DNA of 64,000 nt from Amorphoplanes friuliensis DSM 7358 (GTDB lineage Bacteria > Actinomycetota > Actinomycetes > Mycobacteriales > Micromonosporaceae), in the NCBI RefSeq assembly GCF_000494755.1, contig NC_022657.1, forward strand, positions 6,664,001 through 6,728,000, given 5' to 3'. Below the pieces are notes generated by a model. It saw nothing but the letters and a program-made list of their open reading frames with translations, was not told the origin of the DNA and ran no database searches. Shown one piece after another: positions 52,324 through 62,613 of the stretch (within the stretch, counting starts at the first letter, position 1; every line of letters begins with the position of its first letter). A program made the translations under genes and the position numbers.

Positions 52324-52700
52324 TGCCCAAGCGCGCCATCATCACCGACCAGGCCGCACCCGCCGGTGGCCCGTACTCGCACGCCGTCGTCGCCGGCGAC
52401 ACGATCTACCTGGCCGGGGCCGTTCCCGCGCTGCCGGACGGCACCCGCGTCACGGGCACCTTCGCCGAGCAGGCCCACGCGGCGTTCCGCAACCTCGCCG
52501 CGGTGGCCGAGGCCGCGGGCAGCAGCCTCGACCAGGCCGTCCGGGTCGGCGTCTACCTGCGGGACTTCGCCGACTTCAAGGAACTGAACGAGATCTACCC
52601 GCAGTACATCAAGGGCGAGCACCTGCCGGTCCGCACCACGCTGCCGGTCCCGCTGGTCGGCTTCGACATCGAGATCGACGCCGTCCTCTACACCGGCTGA
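52323..52700 (+). CDS. ridA: RidA family enamine/imine deaminase
   Basis: Hydrolyses reactive 2-aminoacrylate and related imines to keto acids. The 125-residue protein has GPYSHAVVAGDTIYLAGAVP, the conserved VGVYLRDFADFKELNEIY and the C-terminal Arg in HLPVRTTLPV, followed by EIDAVLY. Its ATG is within TGATG at the deacylase stop. A RidA protein next to a D-serine-dehydratase-like enzyme makes biochemical sense because the dehydratase releases 2-aminoacrylate. Its end overlaps the convergent hydrolase gene by 13 bases. Confidence 0.92.
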   Translation: MPKRAIITDQAAPAGGPYSHAVVAGDTIYLAGAVPALPDGTRVTGTFAEQAHAAFRNLAAVAEAAGSSLDQAVRVGVYLRDFADFKELNEIYPQYIKGEHLPVRTTLPVPLVGFDIEIDAVLYTG

Positions 52701-53437
52701 CCGAGCCTCTCGCCGACCCACCCGATCGCGCGCCGCACCGCGGCGCGCGATTCCTCGGTGTGGTCGAGCATGTCGAAGCTGTGGTGACCGTTCGGCACGT
52801 CCACGATCTCCATCGGTACGCCCGCCGCCGCGACGAACTCCTCGAGCGGCACGGCCAGCCGGGGATCCTCCAGCCCGGCCCGGGTCAGCAGGATCGGCGG
52901 CAACTCCACGCCCTCGCCCAGGACGTCCTTGACGGGCCCGAACCGCGGGTCGGTGCTCCCATCGGCCCGCGGCACGACCAGCGGATAGGTCAAGGCCACG
53001 CCGCGCAGCCACTCCGGGGCCGCCCGCAGCCACTCGGCGCTCAGCAGCCCGCCGCCGGAGAAGAACCAGAGCACCACGCGGGCGGGATCGGCGCGCTTGT
53101 CCGCGCGTACCGTCTCGACCGCCTCGGCGACGTCCGCCGCGGCGGTGACGTAATCGAAGAGAACGCCGTCGTCCTGGGGCACGGCGTACAGGCGGTGATC
53201 GACGACGGACGCGAGGATCCCCTGCTCGGCCAGCGCGGCGGCGTAACCCTGGAAGACCGGCCAGTCCCGCGGCGTGGGGCGCAGCTCCGGCGGCAGCGGT
53301 CCACCGTGGACCAGCAGGACCACCGGGAACGGCCCGTCCCCGTCGGGCACGTAGGTGTCGACCTGCCCGGTCCGTTCCGGCTCGCGGGCCGGTGGCGACA
53401 GCACGAACGGGCGCAGAAAGGTGGGTTCCTCAGCCAT
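52688..53437 (-). CDS. alpha/beta hydrolase (dienelactone hydrolase-like)
   Basis: A 249-residue alpha/beta hydrolase with VLLVHGGPLP (oxyanion strand), a nucleophile elbow in VVLWFFSGGGLL (G-less variant FFSGG), and the likely catalytic His in VPNGHHSFDML. It has no signal peptide. The substrate is unknown. It is convergent with ridA and divergent from the urease operon. Confidence 0.85.
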   Translation of the reverse strand: MAEEPTFLRPFVLSPPAREPERTGQVDTYVPDGDGPFPVVLLVHGGPLPPELRPTPRDWPVFQGYAAALAEQGILASVVDHRLYAVPQDDGVLFDYVTAAADVAEAVETVRADKRADPARVVLWFFSGGGLLSAEWLRAAPEWLRGVALTYPLVVPRADGSTDPRFGPVKDVLGEGVELPPILLTRAGLEDPRLAVPLEEFVAAAGVPMEIVDVPNGHHSFDMLDHTEESRAAVRRAIGWVGERLGQPV

Positions 53438-53586
53438 ACCAGCAAGCTACCGGCCCGGCACCGGTGTGGCCGCCCCGATTTGTGGCGTCCGCCGTGGTCT
53501 GATCAGGTCGATCAAGCGCACCACCGCGGGTAACACGTCGGAAACGTCGAGCTGCAAGCATCGCTTGGCGATCAGGGGAGGTCCGG

Positions 53587-53889
53587 TTGTTCCTCAGCCA
53601 GCACGAGCAGGAACGCCTGCTCATTCATGTCGCGGCGGATGTCGCCCGGCGCCGGCGGGAGCGCGGGCTGCGCCTCAACCATCCCGAGGCGACCGCGATC
53701 ATCACCGCGTTCCTGCTCGAGGGTGCCCGCGACGGCCGCACGGTCGCCGACCTAATGGACGCCGGACGCCGCGTCCTCACCCGCGACGACGTCATGGACG
53801 GTGTGCCCGAGATGCTCGTCGAGGTGCAGGTCGAGGCCACGTTCCCGGACGGCACCAAGCTCGTCACCGTCCACGGGCCGATCTCATGA
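53587..53889 (+). CDS. ureA: urease subunit gamma
   Basis: Structural subunit of the nickel enzyme that hydrolyses urea to ammonia and carbamate. The 100-residue protein starts at TTG 53587, preceded by GGGGAGGT at ideal spacing; it reads FLSQHEQERLLIHVAADVARRRRERGLRLNHPEATAII, the exact family start. Its stop overlaps the ureB ATG. It opens a ureA-B-C-(mini-ORF)-F-G-D operon; the 150-base upstream gap contains the dyad TGATC...GATCA (53500-53514). Confidence 0.96.
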   Translation: MFLSQHEQERLLIHVAADVARRRRERGLRLNHPEATAIITAFLLEGARDGRTVADLMDAGRRVLTRDDVMDGVPEMLVEVQVEATFPDGTKLVTVHGPIS

Positions 53890-54286
53890 TCCCCGGGGAG
53901 ATCCTCGCCGGCGACGGCGACATCACGATCAACGCCGGGCGGCCCGTGCTCGCGCTGACCGTCCGCAACACCGGCGACCGGCCCGTCCAGGTCGGCTCCC
54001 ACTACCACTTCGCCGAGTCCAACACGGCCCTCGACTTCGACCGGGAGGCCGCCTGGGGACACCGGCTGGCCGTCCCCGCCGGCACCTCCGTGCGCTTCGA
54101 GCCGGGCCTGCCGCGCGACATCGAGCTCATCCCGTTCACCGGCCACCGCATCGTCCCCGGCCTGCGCGGACTCGCCGGCGGCCCGCTGGACCAGCCACCG
54201 CCCGCCACCGAGGTGGACGACATCGAGCCCGCCGGATCCCTGGACGAGAACACCGGGGAAGACCAGCCGTCGAACGGGAGCCCCCG

Positions 54287-54290
<4 letters not shown>
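53886..54290 (+). CDS. ureB: urease subunit beta
   Basis: A 134-residue subunit with MIPGEILAGDGDITINAGRP, VGSHYHFAESNTALDFDR and GHRLAVPAGTSVRFEPG. The family domain ends near residue 100; the remaining residues (PPPATEVDDIEPAGSL...) form a short acidic tail. It overlaps ureA by ATGA and ureC by GTGA. Confidence 0.96.
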
Positions 54291-56004
<1,714 letters not shown>

Positions 56005-56005
<1 letters not shown>

Positions 56006-56076
56006 TGCCCACCACCCGCACCCCACCGACGCTCGGCCCGGCCGGCGCAACCCGCACCCGGCGGGCGGCAGCATGA
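56005..56076 (+). CDS. 23-residue mini-ORF linking ureC and ureF
   Basis: ATG 56005 overlaps the ureC stop (TGATG) and the frame ends at TGA 56074-56076, overlapping the ureF ATG (ATGA). It encodes the basic, proline- and threonine-rich peptide MPTTRTPPTLGPAGATRTRR plus AAA. Its exact fit between the two genes suggests that it carries ribosomes from ureC to ureF. It has no own clear ribosome binding site, and the product may have no function. Confidence 0.5.
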
Positions 56077-56717
56077 GCTTGGCGATGTTGCTGGTGCTGG
56101 CGGACGGGCGGTTGCCGTCCGGGGGGCACGCGCATTCCGGGGGGCTCGAGGCAGCCATCGCCAGTGGGCGGGTGCGCGATGTTGCCCAGGTGGGTGAGTT
56201 CCTGCGGGGGCGGCTCGCGACGTCCGGGCTGGTGGCGGCGGCCTTCGCGGCGAGCGCGTGTGCGCGTACCGGACGCTGGCTCGATCTTGATGGTGGGCTG
56301 GATGCCCGGACGCCGTCGCCGGCGCTGCGGAAGGCTTCGCGGGCGCAGGGGCGGGCATTGATGCGGGCCGGGCGGGCGATGTGGGCCGTGCCCGACATCG
56401 GGCGCGAGCCGCACCACCCGGTAGCGCTCGGGGTGCTGGCCCACGCGGCCGGCCTCGGGCCACTGGAAGCTGCGGTGGCCGCCGCGCACGGAACCGTGAC
56501 CGGGCCGGCGAGTGCGGCCGTCCGGCTGCTGGGGCTGGACCCCTACGCCGTGCATGCCGTGATCGCGGGGCTGGCTCCCGACATCGACCGGGTCGCGGCG
56601 GACGCCGCGGCCCGGGTGCACGACCCGGTCGACGATCTGCCGGCCGCGGGTGCTCCACTGCTCGACATCGGCGCCGAGCTCCACGCCACCTGGGAGGTGC
56701 GTCTCTTTGCATCCTGA
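56073..56717 (+). CDS. ureF: urease accessory protein UreF
   Basis: Scaffold for nickel insertion; UreF helps UreG's GTPase deliver nickel to UreC with UreD. The 214-residue helical protein has LLVLADGRLPSGGHAHSGGLEAA at the N-terminus and VRLLGLDPYAVHAV in the C-terminal half, both conserved. It starts at ATG 56073, overlapping the mini-ORF, and overlaps the ureG start by 11 bases. Confidence 0.93.
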   Translation: MSLAMLLVLADGRLPSGGHAHSGGLEAAIASGRVRDVAQVGEFLRGRLATSGLVAAAFAASACARTGRWLDLDGGLDARTPSPALRKASRAQGRALMRAGRAMWAVPDIGREPHHPVALGVLAHAAGLGPLEAAVAAAHGTVTGPASAAVRLLGLDPYAVHAVIAGLAPDIDRVAADAAARVHDPVDDLPAAGAPLLDIGAELHATWEVRLFAS

Positions 56718-57414
56718 CCTTCACGACCACGGTCCTGACGAGGTTCCCCACACCCACCCCGAACCGGGTGTCGACCCCCACGCGCCGCTGGTGAACGGGC
56801 CGCGCGCGCTGCGGATCGGCATCGGGGGGCCGGTCGGCTCCGGCAAGACCGCGCTGGTCGCGGCGCTGTGCCGGGCGCTCGGTGAGGAGTTGCGGCTGGC
56901 CGTCGTCACCAACGACATCTACACGACCGAGGACGCCGACTTCCTGCTACGCAACGGTGTGCTGCCGGCCGACCGGATCCGCGCGGTCGAGACCGGCTGC
57001 TGCCCGCACACGGCGATCCGCGACGACATCTCCGCCAACCTGGACGCGGTCGAGGACCTGGAGGCGACCCTCGGGCCGCTGGACCTGGTGCTGGTCGAGA
57101 GCGGCGGGGACAACCTGACCGCGACATTCAGCAAGGGCCTGATCGACCAGCAGATCTTCGTGGTCGACGTGGCCGGTGGTGACAAGGTGCCCCGCAAGGG
57201 CGGCCCGGGTGTGACCACCGCGGACCTTTTGGTCATCAACAAGACCGACCTGGCTCCTCTGGTCGGCGCCGATCTCTCGGTGATGGACCGCGACGCGACA
57301 GCCCGGCGCGGCGACCTGCCGACGGTCTTCCTGTCCCTGGTTCAGGACCGCGCGGCCACACCGGTCGCCGACTGGATCCGAGCCCTGGTCGCCGCCCGGA
57401 TCCCCGCGGCCTGA
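56707..57414 (+). CDS. ureG: urease accessory GTPase UreG with His-rich N-terminus
   Basis: GTPase that carries nickel to the apo-urease complex. It has P-loop GIGGPVGSGKTAL, the nickel-site ETGCCPHTAIRDD with the CPH motif, ESGGDNL and NKTDLAPLVG (G4). The first 30 residues are His/Asp/Pro-rich (LHPDLHDHGPDEVPHTHPEPG, six His up to DPH), a likely nickel store, which matters because no ureE is present. TTG 56707 is used because GGGAGGT precedes it by eight bases; no ATG or GTG is in a suitable place. Confidence 0.94.
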   Translation: MHPDLHDHGPDEVPHTHPEPGVDPHAPLVNGPRALRIGIGGPVGSGKTALVAALCRALGEELRLAVVTNDIYTTEDADFLLRNGVLPADRIRAVETGCCPHTAIRDDISANLDAVEDLEATLGPLDLVLVESGGDNLTATFSKGLIDQQIFVVDVAGGDKVPRKGGPGVTTADLLVINKTDLAPLVGADLSVMDRDATARRGDLPTVFLSLVQDRAATPVADWIRALVAARIPAA

Positions 57415-58214
57415 TGCGGGCCGAGGCTCGGATCGTCGCCGAGGCGGACGGGCGGGGTGGCACCCGGCTGGCCGTGCTGCGCGGTGAGTCGCCGTTGCTG
57501 CTCCGGCGCACCGGGCCACGCGCCGCCGGTCCGGTCACCGTGCACCTCGTCGGCGGCGCCGCGGGACCTCTGCGCGGCGACGACCTGCGTCTCGACATCG
57601 AGGTCGGTCCGGGCGCACGGCTCGAGGTGCGCAGTGTGGCCGCGCAGCTCGCGCTCCCCGGCCGGCCCGGCGCTCCACCGTCGCGGCTGGAGATCCGGGC
57701 GTCGGTCGCGGCCGAGGCGACGCTGCGCTGGTTGCCGGAGCCACTGATCGCCGCGGCCGGGTGCCATCATCTGGCGGTCACGCGGGTCGAGGTCGCGGAC
57801 GGCGGCTCTCTGCTCTGGCGGGACGATCTGGTCTGCGGCCGTCACAACGAGGAGTCCGGTGACGTGCGCGCCGACGTCACCGTCCGATATTCCGGCAGCA
57901 CCCTCTACCGCCACGAGCTGGCCGTGGGACCCCAGGCCCCGGGCTGGCAGGGCGCGGCGGTGCTCGGTGGTGGCCGGGCGGCCGGCTCGGTTGTCCTCGC
58001 CGGTCCCGGCCGGCCCGATCCGCGCCTGCTCGCCGGTGAAGCCGTGCTGATGCCGCTGGCCGGGCCCGGTCTGCTGGCGAGCGCGGTCGGCGACGACATC
58101 CGCCGGGTCCGCGCGGCCCTCGACCCGCTCTGCGTGCTGCCGGGGGCTCCGCAGTCAGGAACCGCGGAGCCCTTTCGCCGTGGTCAGGCGGCGACCGCGA
58201 TCGGTACGCCGTGA
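57414..58214 (+). CDS. ureD: urease accessory protein UreD
   Basis: Binds apo-urease and recruits UreF and UreG. The 266-residue protein has the beta-rich family pattern with VHLVGGAAGPLRGDDLRLDIEVGPGARLEVRSVAAQLALPG, ATLRWLPEPLIAAAGCHHL and LWRDDLVCGRHNEESGD. It starts within TGATG at the ureG stop. Its end overlaps the convergent sigma factor gene by 31 bases. It is the last urease gene; no nickel transporter gene follows. Confidence 0.92.
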   Translation: MRAEARIVAEADGRGGTRLAVLRGESPLLLRRTGPRAAGPVTVHLVGGAAGPLRGDDLRLDIEVGPGARLEVRSVAAQLALPGRPGAPPSRLEIRASVAAEATLRWLPEPLIAAAGCHHLAVTRVEVADGGSLLWRDDLVCGRHNEESGDVRADVTVRYSGSTLYRHELAVGPQAPGWQGAAVLGGGRAAGSVVLAGPGRPDPRLLAGEAVLMPLAGPGLLASAVGDDIRRVRAALDPLCVLPGAPQSGTAEPFRRGQAATAIGTP

Positions 58215-59086
58215 CTGTCCGTCAGGGCCAGCCGGGTCCGCAGGTTGCCCTGCTCCGCGACCCGGGCGAAGTACTCGGTACGCCGGCGCTGCAGGCACCC
58301 CTTGCGGGTACGCGGACCGCCGGCGGCCACCGTCAGCAGTTCCGGGGCGAGTGAGCTGTTCAGCCCTTCCCGGAGCAGGCGCAGAGCCTCGGTGCGCAGC
58401 TGGGAGATCCGCGACTCGGTCACGCCGAGTTCCGCGGCCACGTCGCTGAGCGGCTGTTCCTGCAGGAACGACTGGGTGACGACCAGGCGCAGCCGTTCGG
58501 GCAGGGCCTGGATCGCCTGGTGCAGGTAGCCGAGGCGTTCGCGTTTGAGCAGCAGGTCCTCGGGGCCTTCGGACAGTTCCGGGACCATCTCCTCGGCCGC
58601 ACCCGTCGGGAAACCCTGGAGGCTGAGCAGTGCCGCCTTCTGGACGTCGTCCTCGACGGAGGCCAACTCGGCGACCCCGATGCCCAGCATCTCGGCCACC
58701 TCGGCCTCGGACGGGGTACGCCCGAGCGCCGCGGTGAGCTCCTGCCGTGCTGTCGCCGTACGCCGCGCCCGGGCCCGGACGGACCGGCTGGCCCAGTCCT
58801 GTCCGCGCAACTCGTCCAGCAGCGCGCCGCGGATGCGTACGGCCGCGAAGCGGTGGAACGGGATGCCCCGGCTCACGTCGAAGGAGCGGGCGGCACCGAG
58901 GAGTGCGGCAAATCCCGCGGACGACAAGTCGTCGGCGTGGACATGGCCGGGTACGCGGTTGAGCAACTCCCGGACCAGGTGGCCAACCATCGGCATGTGT
59001 TCGCGGACGAGGTCCTCGAGGTCGCGCGCGGACGGCGCGTCATGGGTGATGCCGATGGTGGCGGGGAGTTCGGTCGTGACGGTCAC
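58184..59086 (-). CDS. FliA/WhiG-type sigma factor
   Basis: A 300-residue sigma-70 factor of the flagellar/sporulation group. Region 2 is LSSAGFAALLGAARSFDVSRGIPFHRFAAVRIRGALLDELRGQDWASRSVR (about 55-105), region 3 follows (TAALGRTPSEAEVAEMLGI), and region 4 is LPERLRLVVTQSFLQEQPLSDVAAELGVTESRISQLRTEAL (195-235). A 50-residue C-terminal extension follows. GTG 59086 follows GGAGGA. In actinomycetes such factors drive late sporulation (WhiG) or flagellar genes of motile spores (FliA). Which role applies here is not shown; an AT-rich patch lies in its upstream region. Confidence 0.9.
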   Translation of the reverse strand: MTVTTELPATIGITHDAPSARDLEDLVREHMPMVGHLVRELLNRVPGHVHADDLSSAGFAALLGAARSFDVSRGIPFHRFAAVRIRGALLDELRGQDWASRSVRARARRTATARQELTAALGRTPSEAEVAEMLGIGVAELASVEDDVQKAALLSLQGFPTGAAEEMVPELSEGPEDLLLKRERLGYLHQAIQALPERLRLVVTQSFLQEQPLSDVAAELGVTESRISQLRTEALRLLREGLNSSLAPELLTVAAGGPRTRKGCLQRRRTEYFARVAEQGNLRTRLALTDSHGVPIAVAA

Positions 59087-59176
59087 GTGTTCCTCCTCGC
59101 TCGTACTAGCCGGCTGGTGGACCGGCTGATGAGGAGAACACTTACGGCCGTCGGGTGCAGTGGTGGCCGAACTCGG

Positions 59177-59210
59177 TTGTTTTTATGGTGTTTTTTGCGA
59201 AAAATACTCA
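59177..59210. other. AT-rich patch upstream of the sigma factor gene
   Basis: About 34 bases of markedly low GC with runs of five and six T and five A, including TTTTT-GCG-AAAAA (59192-59204). It lies 90-125 bases upstream of the sigma factor start and 35 bases after the stop of the next leftward gene. It may act as that gene's terminator tail or bind a nucleoid protein such as Lsr2. Confidence 0.45.
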
Positions 59211-59244
59211 GCTCTCCGGAGGCGCCCCCGCGCTCCCTCGAGCC

Positions 59245-59502
59245 TCAGCTGGCGTAGTGCGGCCGACGCGGCGCGGTCATCACGCTGCCGAGCTCCCGGC
59301 GCACCCAGCCCATGCGGCGCACGGCCGCCTCCGGGTGGTCGCCGAACTCCTCGGCCACTCCGGCCGCGCAGCCGTCACTGCCGTGACGCAGCAGCATGGC
59401 GGTGACGGTCTGCTCGACCATCTCCCGGCTGGGGCACTCGGACGGCTGCAGGTGCGAGACGAACAAGGCCTCCGCTGCCAGGTCCTGAACGGTGCTGATC
59501 AT
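59245..59502 (-). CDS. small uncharacterised actinobacterial protein
   Basis: An 85-residue soluble protein: VQDLAAEALFVSHLQPSECPS, then GCAAGVAEEFGDHPEAAVRRMGWVRREL. This pattern recurs in small Micromonosporaceae and Streptomyces proteins of unknown function. ATG 59502 follows GGGGAG at good spacing. It lies upstream of the sigma factor gene on the same strand. Confidence 0.8.
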   Translation of the reverse strand: MISTVQDLAAEALFVSHLQPSECPSREMVEQTVTAMLLRHGSDGCAAGVAEEFGDHPEAAVRRMGWVRRELGSVMTAPRRPHYAS

Positions 59503-59803
59503 GTCGAACTCCCCGATGTGCGACTACTTGCTCAGGTTCCAGCTAACGCTCATGTCGGTGCGGACCGGAACCGCTCAGGTTGCAGACCGGTATCAGTCAT
59601 CTTCCCCGTGGGCGTCAACCCGGGCCGCAGGCTCGCCGAGACGGTTTGCACCGATTTAGGCGCTGGATCCCCGATGGAAGTCGCCGCGGGGTGCCCGGGG
59701 CCCGGACATCGAGGGCGACACGTCCTCAATCCGACTCTAATACGCAGCGAGAGCGGCCGACCGGCACTCCGGTCGACCGCCCTCCAACGCTGCTGCCCTC
59801 GGC
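59503..59803. other. intergenic region with repeated GCTCAGGTT motif
   Basis: About 300 bases with no gene that I can support. GCTCAGGTT occurs at 59530-59538 and 59573-59581, 43 bases apart, in the promoter region of the small gene at 59245. On the minus strand each reads AACCTGAGC, and the first is preceded by GG (GGAACC), which resembles an ECF-type -35 element. No further structure was seen. Confidence 0.45.
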
Positions 59804-62062
59804 TCAGCCGAACGGCGGCGGACCGGGCGGCACAGGGATCTGATCGGACGGCTCGGTGTACGTCTGCTCCGGAGCCGTCGTCGGCGGCGACGTGGGCGGC
59901 TCGGTGGTGGGCTGCGTGGTCGGAGGCGTGGTCGGCGGATCCGGCGGTCCCGGGACCACAGCTCCGTCGCCACCGGTGTTGTCGTCATCGTCGTCGCCGG
60001 TGCCGGTCGGACCGGGCGTCGCCGCCGTGGTGGGCGCGGTCGTCGGCACGACGACACCCCCGGCGGGATTCGACGAGGTGACGGGGACCGGGACAGCAAC
60101 ACCACTCGGGTTGATCGAGATGCCCGGGATCGGTGTGTCCTTGGTCGGGACCGGACCGAGCCGGACCGTGCCGTTGGTCAGGTGCTCGACCGGCCGGGAC
60201 GGCTCGCCCGGCGCCGGCGACACGAACGTCTGGCAGGTCGTGCCACCCAGCTCGAACAGCATCGGCGCAGCGTTGCTGGACACGTAGCGACCCGAGAACT
60301 GCAGCGTCTGGGTCTGCTGCGGGCTCAGCACCGTCTTGGACGAGACGGTGACACCCTGGCCCTGCTGGTCGAGCTTGAGCTTGCCGTTGCCGGAGACGAC
60401 CTGGTCACCGGGCATCACGAACCAGAGCTTCCAGTCCTTGATCGCCTTGGTGTCACGGTTGGCGATCGTGACGGCGGCCTTGAACCGGTTGTTGGAGTCG
60501 GACCAGACGGCGTAACTGACCACACACTTGTTGGAGCCGGTCAGCGTGGTCGGCTCGACACCCTTGGCCGCGTCGTTCTTCGGGCCGGCGCCGTTGGCGA
60601 AGACCGCGGTCATGGCGACCACGGCGAGCACCACACCGGCACCACCGACGAAGAAGATCCGGCGACGCTGCGTCGAACCGGGTCCGCGACCCGGTCCCGG
60701 AGCACCGCGACCGGCGCCGGGCGGGCCCGGACGCTTCGGCGGCGCACCCGCGCCACCGGCCTGCGCCGGTGCCCGGTCGGGACCGTCGGCGCCGAAGGCC
60801 GGGCGCAGAGACGGATTGTGGGACGGGGGCGGTCCGATCGGACCGCTCGGCGCCACGTCGGCCGCAGCCGGCGAACTGGCCACCGGCGGCACCGGAGGGA
60901 CCGGGCCGAAGCGGCTGTTGCGGTTGCCACCACGCTGCGGAGGAGCGGAGACGGGACCGACAGCGGCCTCGACCTCGGCCACCGAGACCTGCGGCACCGC
61001 GGCACCCGCGGGGGCCGGCGAGACCGGTGCGTCCCGGCCGGCAGCGGCCGCGGGCACCGCCGCGACACCGCGTCCGGGAGCCGGGGCGTTCTGCGGGACC
61101 CGGGCCTGACCGGGACGGACCCGGCCCATGGTGTCGGTGTGGTCGTCGTGCGCCGACGGGAGGATCGTGGTGTCCTCGCCGCTGTCGGCCCAGTCGGGCA
61201 CGAAGGCGCGCGCCGAGGGAACACCGGCCGAGACCGTGCCGAGCACGTGCGCCAGCTCGGCGCTGGACGGGCGGTCCGAGGGCCGCTTCTCCAGGCACCG
61301 GGCGATCAGCGCGGAGACCGCGCTGGGCAGACCCTCGACGGGCGGCAGCGGCTCGGGCTCCGTGTACTGATGGGCACGCAGCAGGGCCGTCGTGGTGCCG
61401 ACGTCCCAGGGCAGCTGGCCGATCAGCGTGCGGTAGATCAGCAGACCCACGGCGTACACGTCGGTGGCCGGGCTGACCTGGCCGCCCTCGAGCCGCTCGG
61501 GCGCGAGGTAGGCCGGGGTGCCGAGCAGGCTGCCGTCGGGGTCGATGTCGTTCTCGCCGATGAGGGCCGAGATGCCGAAGTCGACGACCTTGGCGCCCGC
61601 GGGCGTGAGCATGACGTTGGCCGGCGTGACGTCGCGGTGCACGATGCCCCGGGAGTGCGCGGCGGCCAGTGCCGCCGAGACCTCGGAGCAGATGCGGACC
61701 GCGGCGGGCCACGGGAGCCGGCGAACACGAGCAAGAACAGCGGCGAGCGACTCGCCGTCGACAAGTTCCATGACGACGTACGGCACGGGCTCACCGTCGA
61801 CGGTGGTCGCCTCGCCGTAGTCGTAGACATTGGTGATGTGCGGGTGACTCAGGCGTGCAGCGGCCTGGGCCTCCGCGCGGAGCCGGCGCCGGAACGAGGG
61901 ATCGGTGCTCGTCGAGGGCGGCAGGACCTTCACTGCCACCTGCCGGCCGAGAACCTCATCGAACCCTCGCCACACCACTGACATCCCGCCGGCACCGAGC
62001 CGCTCGACCAGTCGATAGCGACCGGCAAGCAAACTCGAACCGGGCAGGTCCGTCGTGCTCAT
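59804..62062 (-). CDS. PASTA-less Ser/Thr protein kinase with external CBM2-like domain
   Basis: A 752-residue membrane kinase. The Hanks domain (about 15-275) has GAGGMSVVWRG, K45 in VAVKVL, HRDVTPANV (Asp144), DFG (161-163) and GTPAYLAPE. A Pro/Gly/Ala linker, one transmembrane helix (about 468-488) and an external domain follow. Residues 513-610 (CVVSYAVWSDSNNRFKAAVTIAN... GGTTC), with a cysteine at each end, resemble a family 2 carbohydrate-binding module. A Pro/Thr-rich tail (PTTPPTTQPTTEPPTSPP) ends the protein. ATG 62062 is chosen over the frame to 62197 because the family N-terminus starts there. The kinase may sense cell wall or polysaccharide. Confidence 0.92.
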   Translation of the reverse strand: MSTTDLPGSSLLAGRYRLVERLGAGGMSVVWRGFDEVLGRQVAVKVLPPSTSTDPSFRRRLRAEAQAAARLSHPHITNVYDYGEATTVDGEPVPYVVMELVDGESLAAVLARVRRLPWPAAVRICSEVSAALAAAHSRGIVHRDVTPANVMLTPAGAKVVDFGISALIGENDIDPDGSLLGTPAYLAPERLEGGQVSPATDVYAVGLLIYRTLIGQLPWDVGTTTALLRAHQYTEPEPLPPVEGLPSAVSALIARCLEKRPSDRPSSAELAHVLGTVSAGVPSARAFVPDWADSGEDTTILPSAHDDHTDTMGRVRPGQARVPQNAPAPGRGVAAVPAAAAGRDAPVSPAPAGAAVPQVSVAEVEAAVGPVSAPPQRGGNRNSRFGPVPPVPPVASSPAAADVAPSGPIGPPPSHNPSLRPAFGADGPDRAPAQAGGAGAPPKRPGPPGAGRGAPGPGRGPGSTQRRRIFFVGGAGVVLAVVAMTAVFANGAGPKNDAAKGVEPTTLTGSNKCVVSYAVWSDSNNRFKAAVTIANRDTKAIKDWKLWFVMPGDQVVSGNGKLKLDQQGQGVTVSSKTVLSPQQTQTLQFSGRYVSSNAAPMLFELGGTTCQTFVSPAPGEPSRPVEHLTNGTVRLGPVPTKDTPIPGISINPSGVAVPVPVTSSNPAGGVVVPTTAPTTAATPGPTGTGDDDDDNTGGDGAVVPGPPDPPTTPPTTQPTTEPPTSPPTTAPEQTYTEPSDQIPVPPGPPPFG

Positions 62063-62613
62063 GTGCCCCCACATGCGCGATCGGAAGAAACATCGGAACA
62101 GCACCGCCATGCGTTCAGATGTCGGGGCGGTGATCGGTCCGCCGTCGGACCGAGCTTTCCCCATCGACGGCACGGATGTTAGCGGACGATCGGCCACTGT
62201 CTCGACTCCTCGCCGAGGGCGGTGACCTGCGCGTCGTCACTGTCCGTTTCGCGTCATGCGCCAGGGGTGTACATCACCCGGTTTGGACAAAATGCCTGGT
62301 CAGCGCTGTATAGATGATCATGCGAAGCAGGCCCGGCCGGGTATGACCGATTGGTCGGTACTTGCTGGTATCCCTCGAATGTGGCGCCTCCACACCGGAA
62401 TCTGCACGTGCAGTCGCCCTTGCATCACGCACAGAGACAGTGATCCTTTTGCGAGTTACTTTCATCTGTACCGTGCGTGATGCTTGCAGCAGTGCAATGA
62501 CCTGGGGACCCCCGCCCGATCGGATGATTTCCCGACGCCGATCATGCTTTGTTGCCGCCTTCCGCGAACATTCCTGTCGAAATCACCCAGGAGAGCGAAG
62601 ATCGGCGGTGAGT
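62063..62613. other. 550-bp non-coding, palindrome-rich region
   Basis: No convincing gene on either strand; short frames at 62256-62480 and 62274-62465 do not resemble proteins. GC content is visibly lower than nearby. Palindromes include ACCGA-TTGG-TCGGT (62346-62359), the perfect 12-mer CTGCACGTGCAG (62402-62413) and an 11-bp inverted repeat GCATCACGCAC (62422-62432) with GTGCGTGATGC (62473-62483). A TATAGAT box follows TTGGAC at 62283. The kinase promoter must lie here; a small RNA is possible. Confidence 0.5.

Noticed and set aside
62256..62480. 74-codon plus-strand frame in the right-hand non-coding region
   Set aside because: No ribosome binding site, mixed composition unlike local genes, and no resemblance to a protein family.
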